NCBI GenBank assembly: GCA_023052935.1
Contig: CM041297.1
Location: 5,322,280 to 5,386,279, forward strand
DNA length: 64,000 nucleotides
Source: Piezodorus guildinii
Lineage: Eukaryota > Arthropoda > Insecta > Hemiptera > Pentatomidae
Direction: 5' to 3'
Positions 1 to 10,944 of the stretch are shown here, piece after piece (the stretch's first letter is position 1; every line of letters starts with the position of its first letter). Position numbers and translations under genes: made by a program. Below the pieces are notes generated by a model. It saw only the letters and a list, made by a program, of their open reading frames with translations, did no database searches and was not told the DNA's origin.

Positions 1-58
<58 letters not shown>

Positions 59-79
59 TGTGTGTGTGTGTGTGTGTGT
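1..79. repeat. (TA)n/(TG)n microsatellite
   Basis: Pure TA dinucleotides run to about position 55 and then switch to TG. The array begins at the window edge, so its full length is unknown. It directly precedes the tail of a CR1-like 3' end. Confidence 0.95.
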
Positions 80-240
80 ATAGAATAGAATAGAATAGAA
101 AATAACTTTTATTCTGAGACTGCTTCAGAACAACAGTTAAGTACAGTAAAAATATTAGACATCAGGCAAGAGGAACATAATTAATTAGTATTTTAAATTA
201 TAGATGAATATGAAGACAAAAAAAAAAAACTAATTTCAGA
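80..240 (-). mobile_element. CR1-like LINE 3' UTR fragment
   Basis: On the minus strand this ends in an AATAAAAG-type stretch followed by a TTCTA microsatellite tail, seen on the plus strand as repeated agaat. The arrangement matches the 3' end of the longer CR1-like element at 21611-23593, which has the same agaat tail, the same ttattctg(a/g)gac block and an agaacaa block. No coding sequence remains. It is an inferred 5'-truncated copy whose inner limit is unclear. Confidence 0.6.
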
Positions 241-256
241 AAATGATTGTGTTCGA

Positions 257-259
<3 letters not shown>

Positions 260-330
<71 letters not shown>
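260..330. repeat. (TA)n microsatellite
   Basis: About 70 bases of uninterrupted TA dinucleotides between the CR1-like tail fragment and the GC-rich segment. Confidence 0.95.
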
Positions 331-332
<2 letters not shown>

Positions 333-339
333 AATGTAT

Positions 340-764
340 TGAGGATACTGAGGGGAGTTCATTATTAAATAATTTTAATATTCAACAATTAAAGATAACG
401 AACCTTTGTCGGCAAAACATCAAAAGACGTTTACCTCCATGGGGCCTCCCAGCAATATGTACCTCGGGAAACTTCTTAGACACTAGGACAAAGGACCGGC
501 TTGGGGCACTTCCCAGATCAGCCCCGCCCGAGGTGACGACGAAGAGGAGGCAGTCTTATTACATCCTCAAGAAGATGTGAGGCGGGTCCCATCTAGAAGT
601 AGAGATGTCCGCCTGGGGGTCGGAGAGAGCAGCTGGAGATCTGAGAGCCTAGAACGAACGCCTGAGACAATTTCCACCTCCGCCAGCCGACAATGTGTCC
701 GAAGGTAATCATTAATGGTAATAATGTATGGCAAGTGTACCTTTAATGTCCCTCAGTATTCTCA
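340..764. other. GC-rich segment with short inverted ends
   Basis: The segment is flanked by an inverted pair, tgaggatactgaggg at 340-354 and its complement with one mismatch at 750-764. Its core at about 410-710 is clearly richer in G and C than the surrounding AT-rich DNA. There is no long ORF. It could be a small TIR element or a solo LTR; the match is too short to decide and no target duplication is evident. Confidence 0.35.
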
Positions 765-955
765 GGCTTAGTTTAATTATATTGTATATGTGTTAAGTTC
801 TTTTAAATAATAATGTCAGTTTGTAAAACATGTCTTATTTAATCTTACCCTGCATGTCACCTACTGTGATTGGTAAACACGAAACCTTTGGAAAGGAAAT
901 CCAATTGTTTCATTAAATATAGTTTATGTATTGATTAAACGGTCAAAAACATAGC

Positions 956-973
956 AATATATATATATATATA

Positions 974-1033
<60 letters not shown>
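956..1033. repeat. (TA)n microsatellite
   Basis: TA dinucleotide run with one tttt interruption, immediately upstream of the CR1-like coding fragment. Confidence 0.95.
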
Positions 1034-1034
<1 letters not shown>

Positions 1035-1051
1035 TATTCAACTGCCTGATA

Positions 1052-1432
1052 CGTTTCATCTTTGGGATATCCAGGGACACCTCTGTAACCCGATTCTACG
1101 ATGAGTTAAAGTGGCTTTATCCTTCATACCGTTCTAAGTACCTCCTGGCATCCTTCCTTTACCAAGTTCTCCGATCTCAACGTCCATCTTACATCTCATA
1201 TATATTTTCATTTAAATCCTCCGTCCACACCTGCAACACTCGTTCGCGACCTTCGGACCTGTATGTAACGCCTCATCGAACCGCAGCTTTCGACAGATCT
1301 TTCCTTATCCGATCCTCGTCCTTATGGAATTCTATTCCTTCTCATATCCGTCACTCCAATACTCTTCCGGCCTTCAAATCGCGTTTGTTCAAACACTTTT
1401 TGTCGATCCAATTCTCAAATAACCCCACATAA
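1052..1432 (+). pseudogene. CR1-like LINE ORF2, C-terminal fragment
   Basis: The frame from 1052 to the TAA at 1430 encodes the region after the reverse transcriptase of a CR1-superfamily LINE. Recognisable blocks are FYDELKWLYPS, FKSSVHTCNTRSRPSDLY, SLWNSIPSHIRHSN and FKSRLFKHFLS. These align block by block with the C-terminus of the minus-strand copy at 21908-22852 (YNELKWLLPS, FKSSVHSLQTRSRHSDLY, TLWNSLPTHIRHASS). The palm and endonuclease domains are absent, so this is a 5'-truncated dead copy. The exact clade (CR1, L2, Crack or Daphne) cannot be settled by eye. Confidence 0.8.
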
Positions 1433-1828
1433 TCAGCAAAGTTCAATAAAATCAGCAAATAGAGCATAAGAAAATGGTTATTTACTATATCTTATTATGC
1501 ATTGTATTCAAACATTTATGTATTTTATGTTACACTTTTCACAAGCATTGTAAATTTATTTTAATTAGCCCTGTATATATGAATATGTAAATATTTTATT
1601 TTTTGTCTAGTTTGTTTTATTTATTTATTTTTTAAAATTATTATTATTAGAAGCTACCAGTTAATTTATTACTGTTATTCATTTTCTTTGTTATTTATAT
1701 TGTTTTTTGTTTATTTTTTTTTTATTACTCTAAGATACTGAAGTTCCAATTTGATTTGTCTGTAACATTATTCTGAAGGGACTTGTCCCAGAATAAATAA
1801 AGAATTTATTATTATTATTATTATTATA
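1433..1828 (+). mobile_element. 3' UTR and (ATT)n tail of the CR1-like copy
   Basis: AT-rich non-coding tail of the fragment above. It ends in gacttgtcccagaataaata, the complement of the block at the 3' end of the 21611 copy, followed by an ATT microsatellite at about 1804-1826. A microsatellite rather than poly-A tail fits CR1-type elements. Confidence 0.7.
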
Positions 1829-2377
1829 TATGGATGAATCCATTCGAAATTGTCCAGTCCTTGCCGCTCAACATTTTTATTTTAATGATTTTTTACAGTT
1901 ATTCTCTATTCTTTCATGAATAAAAAAACGTGCACAATTTTTTTTTTTCTGGCAATTACTTTTAGTATTAAAATTTCTCTATCTCTGGTAATTTTGCAGA
2001 TATCGAGACAAAACAAAAACTAAAAATTAGATAAGGATATGCTTTTTATACTTTGTCCTCTCATTACCTTAAAAGTGAAGGAAGTGGTTAAAAAAATGTG
2101 AGGTTTAGCGAGTTAAAAGTCTATTAAGGAAAAAGAGATTCACTTTTGATTATTTTATCATACATAGCTTAGTCACAGCCCTACTTGCTTTAAAAATGAT
2201 GATCTCGAACACATAGTCCTTTCTGTACATGGATTTTCAAAAATCGAAGTTTACACGGAAATATATCAAAAGGGACTGAGTGAAAAAATTATGAAACTTG
2301 TACATATTATCCATCTATCGATGAGTTTAAGTGGTATAAATTTGGACATTGAGTGAGAATGAGCTAGTTCCGGAATT

Positions 2378-2786
2378 AAAAAGTGTTCTGGGCTCCACTA
2401 AACCATCAAATTCCCGTATCCAATCCTTACAATCCAAATTCCTTCGAAAAATCTTAAACGCCTCTTATTTTGTCACGAATAAGCTTATCTATAAGGACCT
2501 TAATATTCCATATGTTGCTGATTTGGCCCGAACCAGATATCAATCCTTTCATGACAAACTCCACTCCCACTCTAAACCACTAGTTTCAATCCTTACTTCC
2601 TCTTCAATTCCCGACAATCCTACGAGACGTCTGAAAAGAAGATGGCCTTGTTTAGATAGAGTGCTGCCAAATGCTGGGCAGTTCCTCTTCACGTTTTTCA
2701 TGTACACAATCTTTTATCAGCATATTTACTTGATGTATTCCTATACATTTGTAAATTTCAATAAAATACAAAAAAATAAAAATTAA
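2378..2786 (+). pseudogene. Jk-B LINE ORF2 C-terminal fragment
   Basis: The frame encodes the last part of a Jockey-type ORF2: SNSRIQSLQSKFLRKILNA, FVTNKLIYKDLNIPYVADLA, then TRRLKRRWP just before the end. Other Jk-B copies end PRRLKRRWPRDLL; here the last residues diverge (PCLD) and the frame runs into the 3' UTR. The reverse transcriptase palm is missing. The 3' tail contains aataaaat followed by A-rich sequence. It is a 5'-truncated copy with no coding capacity. Confidence 0.8.
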
Positions 2787-3003
2787 AAAAAAACGTTCCA
2801 TTAAACGAAAAATTATTGAGCCCAGTAATTTTCATATTTCAGAACGAAACAAAAGCTAGAATAATAAGGAGAGCATAGCCTACACTTTTTGCCCTACAAT
2901 AAATTGCCTAATTAGCCAAGAAAATGGTTAAACAAATTCACGAAAAATTACACCAACTAAAACCTCGATCGCTCTGTAAATATATAAATAAATAAATAAA
3001 TAA

Positions 3004-3071
<68 letters not shown>

Positions 3072-3189
3072 TCACAACGCACAAACACACCTTTTTTTAT
3101 ATGGCTTGTAAGGTGAATGTACAACTACGTTCATACAAAGTTTCAATAATTTATTGTTCTCACATTCACGCCTTGACAGGAAAAGAAAT
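2787..3189. other. AT-rich spacer with (TA)n
   Basis: Non-coding. It contains an aaat repeat and a TA microsatellite at about 2985-3070, repeated at about 6268-6352 in unit 2. No gene is visible. Confidence 0.7.
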
Positions 3190-5256
3190 ACGGAAATTTT
3201 TTTTTATTTTTTATTTTTATTGAGATATATTACAATTTGTTACAAAATGAACAATAATAATATTGATAAGAGACCACATTCATACTATATATACAGAAAA
3301 TAATAATAATGGTCAAATTACATAAAATAGAACATAAATAAATTCATATATATACAATAAAATAATAATAATAAATAAAAAACAAAACAAATCGAAACAA
3401 AAACCTATTATTGAGATAAATAAAAAGTTGGCAAATAAATAAACATCTTACACACAATCATAACTATATACAATGTATACAATTGCTAAAGGGACCCCAG
3501 CAAGCGCTTTTCCCTCCACTTGTGGAGGAAAAAACGGAACCCAAGAGGTCCCAGCGCCTCTATCTCAGCCGCATCACTGGTCTGAGCCAGTGGAGGCTGA
3601 GTTAGGGCGCTGTAGCCACAAACATACCGTACATGAGTGGAGGATCTGACCATTGTCAGAACTCCAGTTTAAATGTTTACAATAGGTCTCGTGGCCACTG
3701 CCGTTTCAATCTTCGAGGAGGATTGTAGGGATGGGTGGTGCTGGATAGGGATTGCGCTAGAGGGTTAGGATGATGACTAAGGTTCTGATGAAATTTGGAA
3801 AATTTGGATGGTACCAGGTCTAAAACAAACGGAATATTAAGGTCATGGTGTAGGGTACAGTTGGTAACGTAATAAGGAGCATTAACTATTGTTCGGAGGA
3901 CTTTGGATTGGAAGGATTGGATGCGTTTGATGTTAGAATGTTTAGCTGTTCCCCACAGTTCAAGTCCGTAGGTCCATATAGGTTTCAGTACTGTCTTGTA
4001 TATTAGTAATTTGTTGTCAACTGTAAGATGAGATTTTCTGTTTAGTAGTCTGTATAACTGGCCGAATCTGCGGTTGAGTTCTTTTCTTTTTAGTCTTGTA
4101 TGTGGGTTCCACGTCAGTCTTTTGTCTAGTAAAAAGCCGAGATACCGGACTGTGTCTGAGGAAGGAAGAGGTATGGAATTGAAATTAACCGTTGGACAGG
4201 ATTTGCGTCGAAGGGTGAATGTGACGTGAGTGCATTTGCTTTCGTTCACCTTAATGCGCCAAGCATTGCACCAGTCTTCGACAAGGGAAAGGTGCTTTTG
4301 GAGATTTAGCGATGCTGCTTCAGGATCGGAATTGGATGATAAAATGGCTGTGTCATCAGCAAATGTTGCCAGAAAGGTATTGGGATCGGTAGGGATATCG
4401 GCGGTGAAGAGGATGTAGAGGACGGGTCCTAAGACGCTGCCTTGAGGAACACCGGCCTCAACAGTATATTGTTCGGAAAATTCGGAACCACAGCGAACTC
4501 GGAAGGAGCGGTTGGATAAATAGGATCGGAGGATTAGGTATAAGGATTGAGGTAAATGGGTTTTGAGCTTAAAGAGCAGTCCCGGGTGCCACACCCGGTC
4601 AAAAGCTTGAGCTATGTCCAGAAAGGCACCCGAACAATACTCCTTGCACTCAAGGGCGGAGGAAATGTGGTCTACAACTCGGAGTCCTTGCTGAACCGTG
4701 GAATGTTGAGGACGGAATCCAAACTGGTGTGAAGGAAAATTGTGAAATTTGGCTAGGATTCGTTTTAATAGGAGTTTTTCGAAGATTTTGGAGAGGATCG
4801 GAAGAAGGCTAATAGGTCTGTAGGATGACGTACAGTTGGATGGTTTGCCTGGTTTTAGGAAAATGATGATAGTCGAGTGTTTCCACAACAGAGGGAAATA
4901 GGTAGTGCGTAGGATACAGTTATAGATATATGTAAGGAATGTAATGGCTTTAGGTGGAAGTTGTCTTAGGATTTGAGGAGTAAGGAGATCGTATCCAGGG
5001 GATTTACGGAGAGGAAGCTTTTGAAGCAGATATTTGACCTCAGAGGGATTGATTGCTTTAGGTGGTAAGGAAATTGGTATCGGTGACGTAAGGAACTCTT
5101 CAACTATTGCGGTATGGGTTGGATTGAGATCAGAATGAGGAGTGAATACCTTGGAAAGGTGTAGTGCAAATTCCTGGGCCCTATCTTTGTCAGAAGCAGC
5201 CCAGGAATTATCACTACGCCGGAGAGGATGGGATATCAGGGGGGATTTTAGGATTC
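3190..5256 (-). pseudogene. Jk-A LINE, 3' half (copy in unit 1)
   Basis: Minus-strand copy of the 3' half of Jk-A. It has the poly-A tail (poly-T on this strand, from 3191), the 3' UTR, and ORF2 from the stop at 3677 up to the duplication junction at 5256. The 403 residues from MWKHST to the end are identical to those of the full-length copy at 6961-9639, including FADD and the PRRLKRQWPRDLL end. The endonuclease, the start of the RT and ORF1 are missing because the tandem unit ends at 5256. Truncation is therefore due to the duplication (or assembly) breakpoint rather than aborted reverse transcription. Confidence 0.9.
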
Positions 5257-6285
5257 CTCTATTCTTTCATGAATAAAAAAACGTGCACAAATTTTTTTTT
5301 TTCTGCAAATTACTTTTATTATTAAAATTTCTCTATCTCTGGTTAATTTTGCAGATATCGAGACAAAACAAAAACTAAAATTAGATAAGATATGCTTTTT
5401 TAATACTTTTGTCCTCTCCATTTACCTTAAAAGTGAAGGAAGTGGGTAAAAAAAATGTGATGGTTTAGCGAGTTAAAAGTCTATTAAGGAAAAAGAGATT
5501 CACTTTTGATTATTTTTTATCATACATAGCTTAGTCACAGCCCTACTTGCCTTTAAAAATGATGATCTCGAACACATATCCTTTCTGTACATGGACTTTT
5601 TTCAAAAATCGAAGTTTACACGAAATAAATCAAAAGGGACTGAGGTGAAAAAATTATGAAACTTTACATATTATCCATTCTATACGAAAATGATTAAGTG
5701 TATAAATTTGGACATTGAGTGAGAATGAGCTAGTTCCGAATTAAAAAGTGTTCTGGGGCTCCACTAAACCCATCAAATTTCCCGTATCCCAATCCTTACA
5801 ATCAAATTCCCCTTCGAAAATTCTTAAACGCCCTCTTATTTTGTCACGAATAAGCCTTATCTATAAGGACCTTAATATTCCTCTTCAATTCCCGACAATC
5901 CTACGAGACGTCTGAAAAGAAGATGGCCTTGTTTAGATAGAGTGCTGCCAAATGCTGGGCAGTTCCTCTTCACGTTTTTCATGTACACAATCTTTTATCA
6001 GCATATTTACTTGATGTATTCCTATACATTTGTAAATTTCAATAAAATACAAAAAAATAAAAATTAAAAAAAAAACGTTCCATTAAACGAAAAATTATTG
6101 AGCCCAGTAATTTTCATATTTCAGAACGAAACAAAAGCTAGAATAATAAGGAGAGCATAGCCTACACTTTTTGCCCTACAATAAATTGCCTAATTAGCCA
6201 AGAAAATGGTTAAACAAATTCACGAAAAATTACACCAACTAAAACCTCGATCGCTCTGTAAATATATAAATAAATAAATAAATAA

Positions 6286-6345
<60 letters not shown>

Positions 6346-8540
6346 TATATATACTCACAACGCACAAACACACCTTTTTTTATATGGCTTGTAAGGTGAA
6401 TGTACAACTACGTTCATACAAAGTTTCAATAATTTATTGTTCTCACATTCACGCCTTGACAGGAAAAAGAAATACGGAAATTTTTTTTTATTTTTTATTT
6501 TTATTGAGATATATTACAATTTGTTACAAAATGAACAATAATAATATTGATAAGAGACCACATTCATACTATATATACAGAAAATAATAATAATGGTCAA
6601 ATTACATAAAATAGAACATAAATAAATTCATATATATACAATAAAATAATAATAATAAATAAAAAACAAAACAAATCGAAACAAAAACCTATTATTGAGA
6701 TAAATAAAAAGTTGGCAAATAAATAAACATCTTACACACAATCATAACTATATACAATGTATACAATTGCTAAAGGGACCCCAGCAAGCGCTTTTCCCTC
6801 CACTTGTGGAGGAAAAAACGGAACCCAAGAGGTCCCAGCGCCTCTATCTCAGCCGCATCACTGGTCTGAGCCAGTGGAGGCTGAGTTAGGGCGCTGTAGC
6901 CACAAACATACCGTACATGAGTGGAGGATCTGACCATTGTCAGAACTCCAGTTTAAATGTTTACAATAGGTCTCGTGGCCACTGCCGTTTCAATCTTCGA
7001 GGAGGATTGTAGGGATGGGTGGTGCTGGATAGGGATTGCGCTAGAGGGTTAGGATGATGACTAAGGTTCTGATGAAATTTGGAAAATTTGGATGGTACCA
7101 GGTCTAAAACAAACGGAATATTAAGGTCATGGTGTAGGGTACAGTTGGTAACGTAATAAGGAGCATTAACTATTGTTCGGAGGACTTTGGATTGGAAGGA
7201 TTGGATGCGTTTGATGTTAGAATGTTTAGCTGTTCCCCACAGTTCAAGTCCGTAGGTCCATATAGGTTTCAGTACTGTCTTGTATATTAGTAATTTGTTG
7301 TCAACTGTAAGATGAGATTTTCTGTTTAGTAGTCTGTATAACTGGCCGAATCTGCGGTTGAGTTCTTTTCTTTTTAGTCTTGTATGTGGGTTCCACGTCA
7401 GTCTTTTGTCTAGTAAAAAGCCGAGATACCGGACTGTGTCTGAGGAAGGAAGAGGTATGGAATTGAAATTAACCGTTGGACAGGATTTGCGTCGAAGGGT
7501 GAATGTGACGTGAGTGCATTTGCTTTCGTTCACCTTAATGCGCCAAGCATTGCACCAGTCTTCGACAAGGGAAAGGTGCTTTTGGAGATTTAGCGATGCT
7601 GCTTCAGGATCGGAATTGGATGATAAAATGGCTGTGTCATCAGCAAATGTTGCCAGAAAGGTATTGGGATCGGTAGGGATATCGGCGGTGAAGAGGATGT
7701 AGAGGACGGGTCCTAAGACGCTGCCTTGAGGAACACCGGCCTCAACAGTATATTGTTCGGAAAATTCGGAACCACAGCGAACTCGGAAGGAGCGGTTGGA
7801 TAAATAGGATCGGAGGATTAGGTATAAGGATTGAGGTAAATGGGTTTTGAGCTTAAAGAGCAGTCCCGGGTGCCACACCCGGTCAAAAGCTTGAGCTATG
7901 TCCAGAAAGGCACCCGAACAATACTCCTTGCACTCAAGGGCGGAGGAAATGTGGTCTACAACTCGGAGTCCTTGCTGAACCGTGGAATGTTGAGGACGGA
8001 ATCCAAACTGGTGTGAAGGAAAATTGTGAAATTTGGCTAGGATTCGTTTTAATAGGAGTTTTTCGAAGATTTTGGAGAGGATCGGAAGAAGGCTAATAGG
8101 TCTGTAGGATGACGTACAGTTGGATGGTTTGCCTGGTTTTAGGAAAATGATGATAGTCGAGTGTTTCCACAACAGAGGGAAATAGGTAGTGCGTAGGATA
8201 CAGTTATAGATATATGTAAGGAATGTAATGGCTTTAGGTGGAAGTTGTCTTAGGATTTGAGGAGTAAGGAGATCGTATCCAGGGGATTTACGGAGAGGAA
8301 GCTTTTGAAGCAGATATTTGACCTCAGAGGGATTGATTGCTTTAGGTGGTAAGGAAATTGGTATCGGTGACGTAAGGAACTCTTCAACTATTGCGGTATG
8401 GGTTGGATTGAGATCAGAATGAGGAGTGAATACCTTGGAAAGGTGTAGTGCAAATTCCTGGGCCCTATCTTTGTCAGAAGCAGCCCAGGAATTATCACTA
8501 CGCCGGAGAGGATGGGATATCAGGGGGGATTTTAGGATTC
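5257..8540. repeat. Tandem duplication unit 2 (3.28 kb)
   Basis: Second copy of the segment at 1901-5256, which then continues seamlessly into full-length Jk-A. Its first 600 bp differs from unit 1 mostly by extra bases lengthening homopolymers, for example ggggctcc versus gggctcc and tttccc versus ttccc. It also lacks about 93 bp present at 2508-2600. Confidence 0.9.
5752..6065 (+). pseudogene. Jk-B fragment in unit 2, indel-rich
   Basis: Duplicate of the Jk-B fragment at 2378-2786. Extra bases in homopolymer runs break the frame repeatedly, and a 93-bp deletion removes the segment between LNI and SIPDNP. The unit 1 copy keeps an open frame, so the differences here look like consensus errors or recent decay. 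Confidence 0.75.
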
Positions 8541-9639
8541 TCTTCGTGACATTCCACAGGGAATTGTCACGAGTCGAGAGAGAGGAGAGGTAGGTATTGT
8601 AGGATTGGGATCGGAAGATCGCCAACTCCCGCTTTAATTTTCTACAAAAAAAGTTATAGGAGCGGCGATCCTCTGGGTGGCGGGTGCGTTGCCGTAATGT
8701 TCTGGCTCGGCGTTTGCTGTTGATGAGGTCTGTCAGGTGTTGAGGTAAATGGCTTTTATAAGGAATTATTTGGGATTGTTTGGGAGAGGAGGCAGTCCAG
8801 GCGGCTTGTTGAATAGCGGTTGTAAAGGAATATACGGCGTCGTCAAGGTCATTTGGGGTTTTGAGAATCACTCTGAGGTCAATATCATTAGTGAGGATTT
8901 CGCGGAAGAGGTTCCAGTTGACAGGGCCTCTAATGAATGACGGTGGGATAGGTTTAGGAATAGGTGTTATGGATACATTTAGAATCAATGGACTATGATC
9001 AGAGGATAGTTCATCAAGGCGAGCTATGGAAAAATTAAGAGAGCCTAATCCGCTGTGGATGAAGAAGTCGAGGATGTCAGGATTACGGTTAGGATCTGTT
9101 GGCCAGTAGGTAGGAGAATCGGGAGGTAGGAGATGAAAGCGTCGGGAGTTGAGTGCAGACTGCAATGTCCGTCCACGAGAATTGGTGGTTCTAGAACCCC
9201 ACTGTTGGTTCTTAGCGTTTAAGTCTGCACCCAAAATGAAGTGATTACCCAAGTAGTTGAGAAAGGATTCAAATTGGGCAGAGGAAATGGGATGTTTAGG
9301 AGGGCAGTATGCTGATGCGATGATAAGCGGAAAGGAAAAGGTTTTGATAACAATGGAAGTTGCTTGTAGGTAATCGTGGGCGGAAATTGGGTGTAAGTGA
9401 TGGGTGAGGGATCGGCGGACTATGACAGCAGTACCGGCATGGGCTTTGCCGTCTGGATGGTCTGTCCGGTATGTCGTGTATCCTGGTATTTTAAAGTACT
9501 GTTTAGTGGTTAGTCTAGTTTCAGTAATGAGTGCAACATCAATGTTTTTGTCTTGCAGTAAGGCTGTAAGTTCGTCAGTGTGAGTTCTAACACCATTCGC
9601 ATTCCAAAGGAGAATGGATAAGGAATTAGGTGAGGTCAT
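6961..9639 (-). CDS. Jk-A ORF2: endonuclease and reverse transcriptase
   Basis: An 892-residue intact ORF. Residues 7-220 form an APE-like endonuclease: N14 in LLWNANG, E40 in ITETR, D139/N141 in GADLNA, and D214/H215 in SSDHSPL are the expected catalytic positions. The reverse transcriptase follows, with SYRPISLLP (about 511-519), DIAQAFDRVW (about 579-589), AGVPQGSVLGP (about 633-643) and the catalytic FADD at 665-668. The C-terminus PRRLKRQWPRDLL is shared with other Jockey-type copies here. The family nicks target DNA and primes reverse transcription from the nick. The ATG follows the ORF1 stop directly (TAAATG), which suggests translation by termination-reinitiation (inference). No RNase H domain is visible, as is usual for the Jockey clade. 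Confidence 0.95.
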   Translation of the reverse strand: MTSPNSLSILLWNANGVRTHTDELTALLQDKNIDVALITETRLTTKQYFKIPGYTTYRTDHPDGKAHAGTAVIVRRSLTHHLHPISAHDYLQATSIVIKTFSFPLIIASAYCPPKHPISSAQFESFLNYLGNHFILGADLNAKNQQWGSRTTNSRGRTLQSALNSRRFHLLPPDSPTYWPTDPNRNPDILDFFIHSGLGSLNFSIARLDELSSDHSPLILNVSITPIPKPIPPSFIRGPVNWNLFREILTNDIDLRVILKTPNDLDDAVYSFTTAIQQAAWTASSPKQSQIIPYKSHLPQHLTDLINSKRRARTLRQRTRHPEDRRSYNFFCRKLKRELAIFRSQSYNTYLSSLSTRDNSLWNVTKRILKSPLISHPLRRSDNSWAASDKDRAQEFALHLSKVFTPHSDLNPTHTAIVEEFLTSPIPISLPPKAINPSEVKYLLQKLPLRKSPGYDLLTPQILRQLPPKAITFLTYIYNCILRTTYFPLLWKHSTIIIFLKPGKPSNCTSSYRPISLLPILSKIFEKLLLKRILAKFHNFPSHQFGFRPQHSTVQQGLRVVDHISSALECKEYCSGAFLDIAQAFDRVWHPGLLFKLKTHLPQSLYLILRSYLSNRSFRVRCGSEFSEQYTVEAGVPQGSVLGPVLYILFTADIPTDPNTFLATFADDTAILSSNSDPEAASLNLQKHLSLVEDWCNAWRIKVNESKCTHVTFTLRRKSCPTVNFNSIPLPSSDTVRYLGFLLDKRLTWNPHTRLKRKELNRRFGQLYRLLNRKSHLTVDNKLLIYKTVLKPIWTYGLELWGTAKHSNIKRIQSFQSKVLRTIVNAPYYVTNCTLHHDLNIPFVLDLVPSKFSKFHQNLSHHPNPLAQSLSSTTHPYNPPRRLKRQWPRDLL

Positions 9640-10944
9640 TTATGGTTTTTTTAAGGCAGGAATGAGATTTGATACGAGATTCGTAAGGAGTGATATTAGG
9701 GGCATAACAAGGGATTTAATTTCGGAGATAAAGGATGTCATCAAACTGGTAAGGTCTGTGGCATTTGAAGGAGGAGGGATATGAGAGATTTGTGGTTGAT
9801 TAGGATTTTTAGGATTGGTTACATTTTGAGGAAGAGGTATATGTGGAATGGATTGAGGTACATTCTGTAGTTCCGGCAGGGCCACGGCTTCAGTACTTTG
9901 ATTCCCACCTCCAAGTAGGTGGGCAAATGATACATTGGCATCAATAAGTTTTGAGGGTTCTCTTCTGTTTCTTACTTGTCTTGCTGTTTCATCCAGTACT
10001 TGAGGTTTTTGAAACCTGGTCCTCAGTTCCTTATAAATTTGGCATCCTTTATAGTTGGCTGGGTGGTCCTTGAGGCAATGAGCACATACAGCTGGTGTTG
10101 ATTTTGGTTTTGTACACTCCACAGACTTGTGCTGTTCACCGCATTTCACGCATCGAGGTATGTGATGACAATAACTTTTAGTATGACCATATGCTTGACA
10201 GTTATGGCACTGAACTATCTCCTTCTTTATGTAAGGTTTTTCAACTCTTACGCTGGTATAGTACAATCTATTGAGGTCATAGATTTGTTCAACTCCTTCC
10301 GATGGCTCCAAGTCCACGAAAAAGAGAGGTAGTGGAATTTTGTCCTTTAGGACATTAGTGACTTGCCGCACTTTATAGCCTATCTCCGTTAATTCTTCTT
10401 TAATAGCTTCAACTGGTGTCGAGGGGTGTAAGTTTCTGATTACAACCCTTAAAGCTCTCTCTTGGCGTAGCTGGTAGGTATGGAAATCCGCTTTGGTATC
10501 AGTTAGATATTTCACTATTTTTCTATATGTCTCAGCAGTAGTAGGAGATATTTTGGTGTCATTAATTCTACTCATACAGTAGTAGCTGGTAGAATCGGTA
10601 ATTTTGTTCAATTGTGTACACAACAACTGGAAATTTTTAATATTTTTGACAAATATTGGAGGGGGTCGTGGTTCACTAGGTATAGGAGCAGATTCCATGT
10701 TTTCTTTTTCGTTATGCAAAATCTGAAAAGGATTTGGGGTGAAAAACGGTGATTCGTCAGTCATCCCTTGTGACGATGTGCCAGGTTGTGGTTCAGATTC
10801 TGAATTAGTACCCGAAGGGGTTGCTTGTAATCTTTTATTAGTATCACGGCGAGGTCTTTGTTTCATAGGAGACGGGATTGAACCACTAGATCTAGATCTT
10901 TTAGTTGAAGCTTTGGAGGACATTACTTGATGATAATATCGCAT
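9640..10944 (-). CDS. Jk-A ORF1: gag-like nucleic-acid-binding protein
   Basis: Up to 434 residues. The second Met, at residue 8 (MSSKAS), is a plausible alternative start. The N-terminus is basic and Ser/Pro-rich. Residues of about 165-235 match the PRE_C2HC type of gag domain (VVIRNLHPSTP, IKEELTEIGY, PLFFVDLEP). Three zinc knuckles follow: CX2CX4HX4C at about 246-259, CX2CX3HX4C at about 265-277 and CX2CX3HX6C at about 287-301. This arrangement is known from ORF1 of Jockey-clade elements, where the protein binds element RNA in ribonucleoprotein particles. The C-terminal third is Pro/Asn-rich and ends in a hydrophobic stretch. The ORF is intact and abuts ORF2. Confidence 0.93.
   Translation of the reverse strand: MRYYHQVMSSKASTKRSRSSGSIPSPMKQRPRRDTNKRLQATPSGTNSESEPQPGTSSQGMTDESPFFTPNPFQILHNEKENMESAPIPSEPRPPPIFVKNIKNFQLLCTQLNKITDSTSYYCMSRINDTKISPTTAETYRKIVKYLTDTKADFHTYQLRQERALRVVIRNLHPSTPVEAIKEELTEIGYKVRQVTNVLKDKIPLPLFFVDLEPSEGVEQIYDLNRLYYTSVRVEKPYIKKEIVQCHNCQAYGHTKSYCHHIPRCVKCGEQHKSVECTKPKSTPAVCAHCLKDHPANYKGCQIYKELRTRFQKPQVLDETARQVRNRREPSKLIDANVSFAHLLGGGNQSTEAVALPELQNVPQSIPHIPLPQNVTNPKNPNQPQISHIPPPSNATDLTSLMTSFISEIKSLVMPLISLLTNLVSNLIPALKKP

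Larger units (their letters stand above)
1901..5256. repeat. Tandem duplication unit 1 (3.36 kb)
   Basis: This segment recurs head-to-tail at 5257-8540. From about 2601 onward it is nearly identical to unit 2; the coding part 3677-5256 matches 6961-8540 with a constant 3284-bp offset. The first 700 bp matches 5257-5881 but with many single-base indels and a 93-bp gap in unit 2. The junction at 5253-5256 has the 4-base microhomology attc. It may be a real duplication or an assembly artefact. Confidence 0.9.

Noticed and set aside
7514..7702. Plus-strand ORFs inside Jk-A (also 4230-4418, 8749-8940, 10129-10332, 10739-10930)
   Set aside because: Antisense shadows of the intact ORF1 and ORF2.
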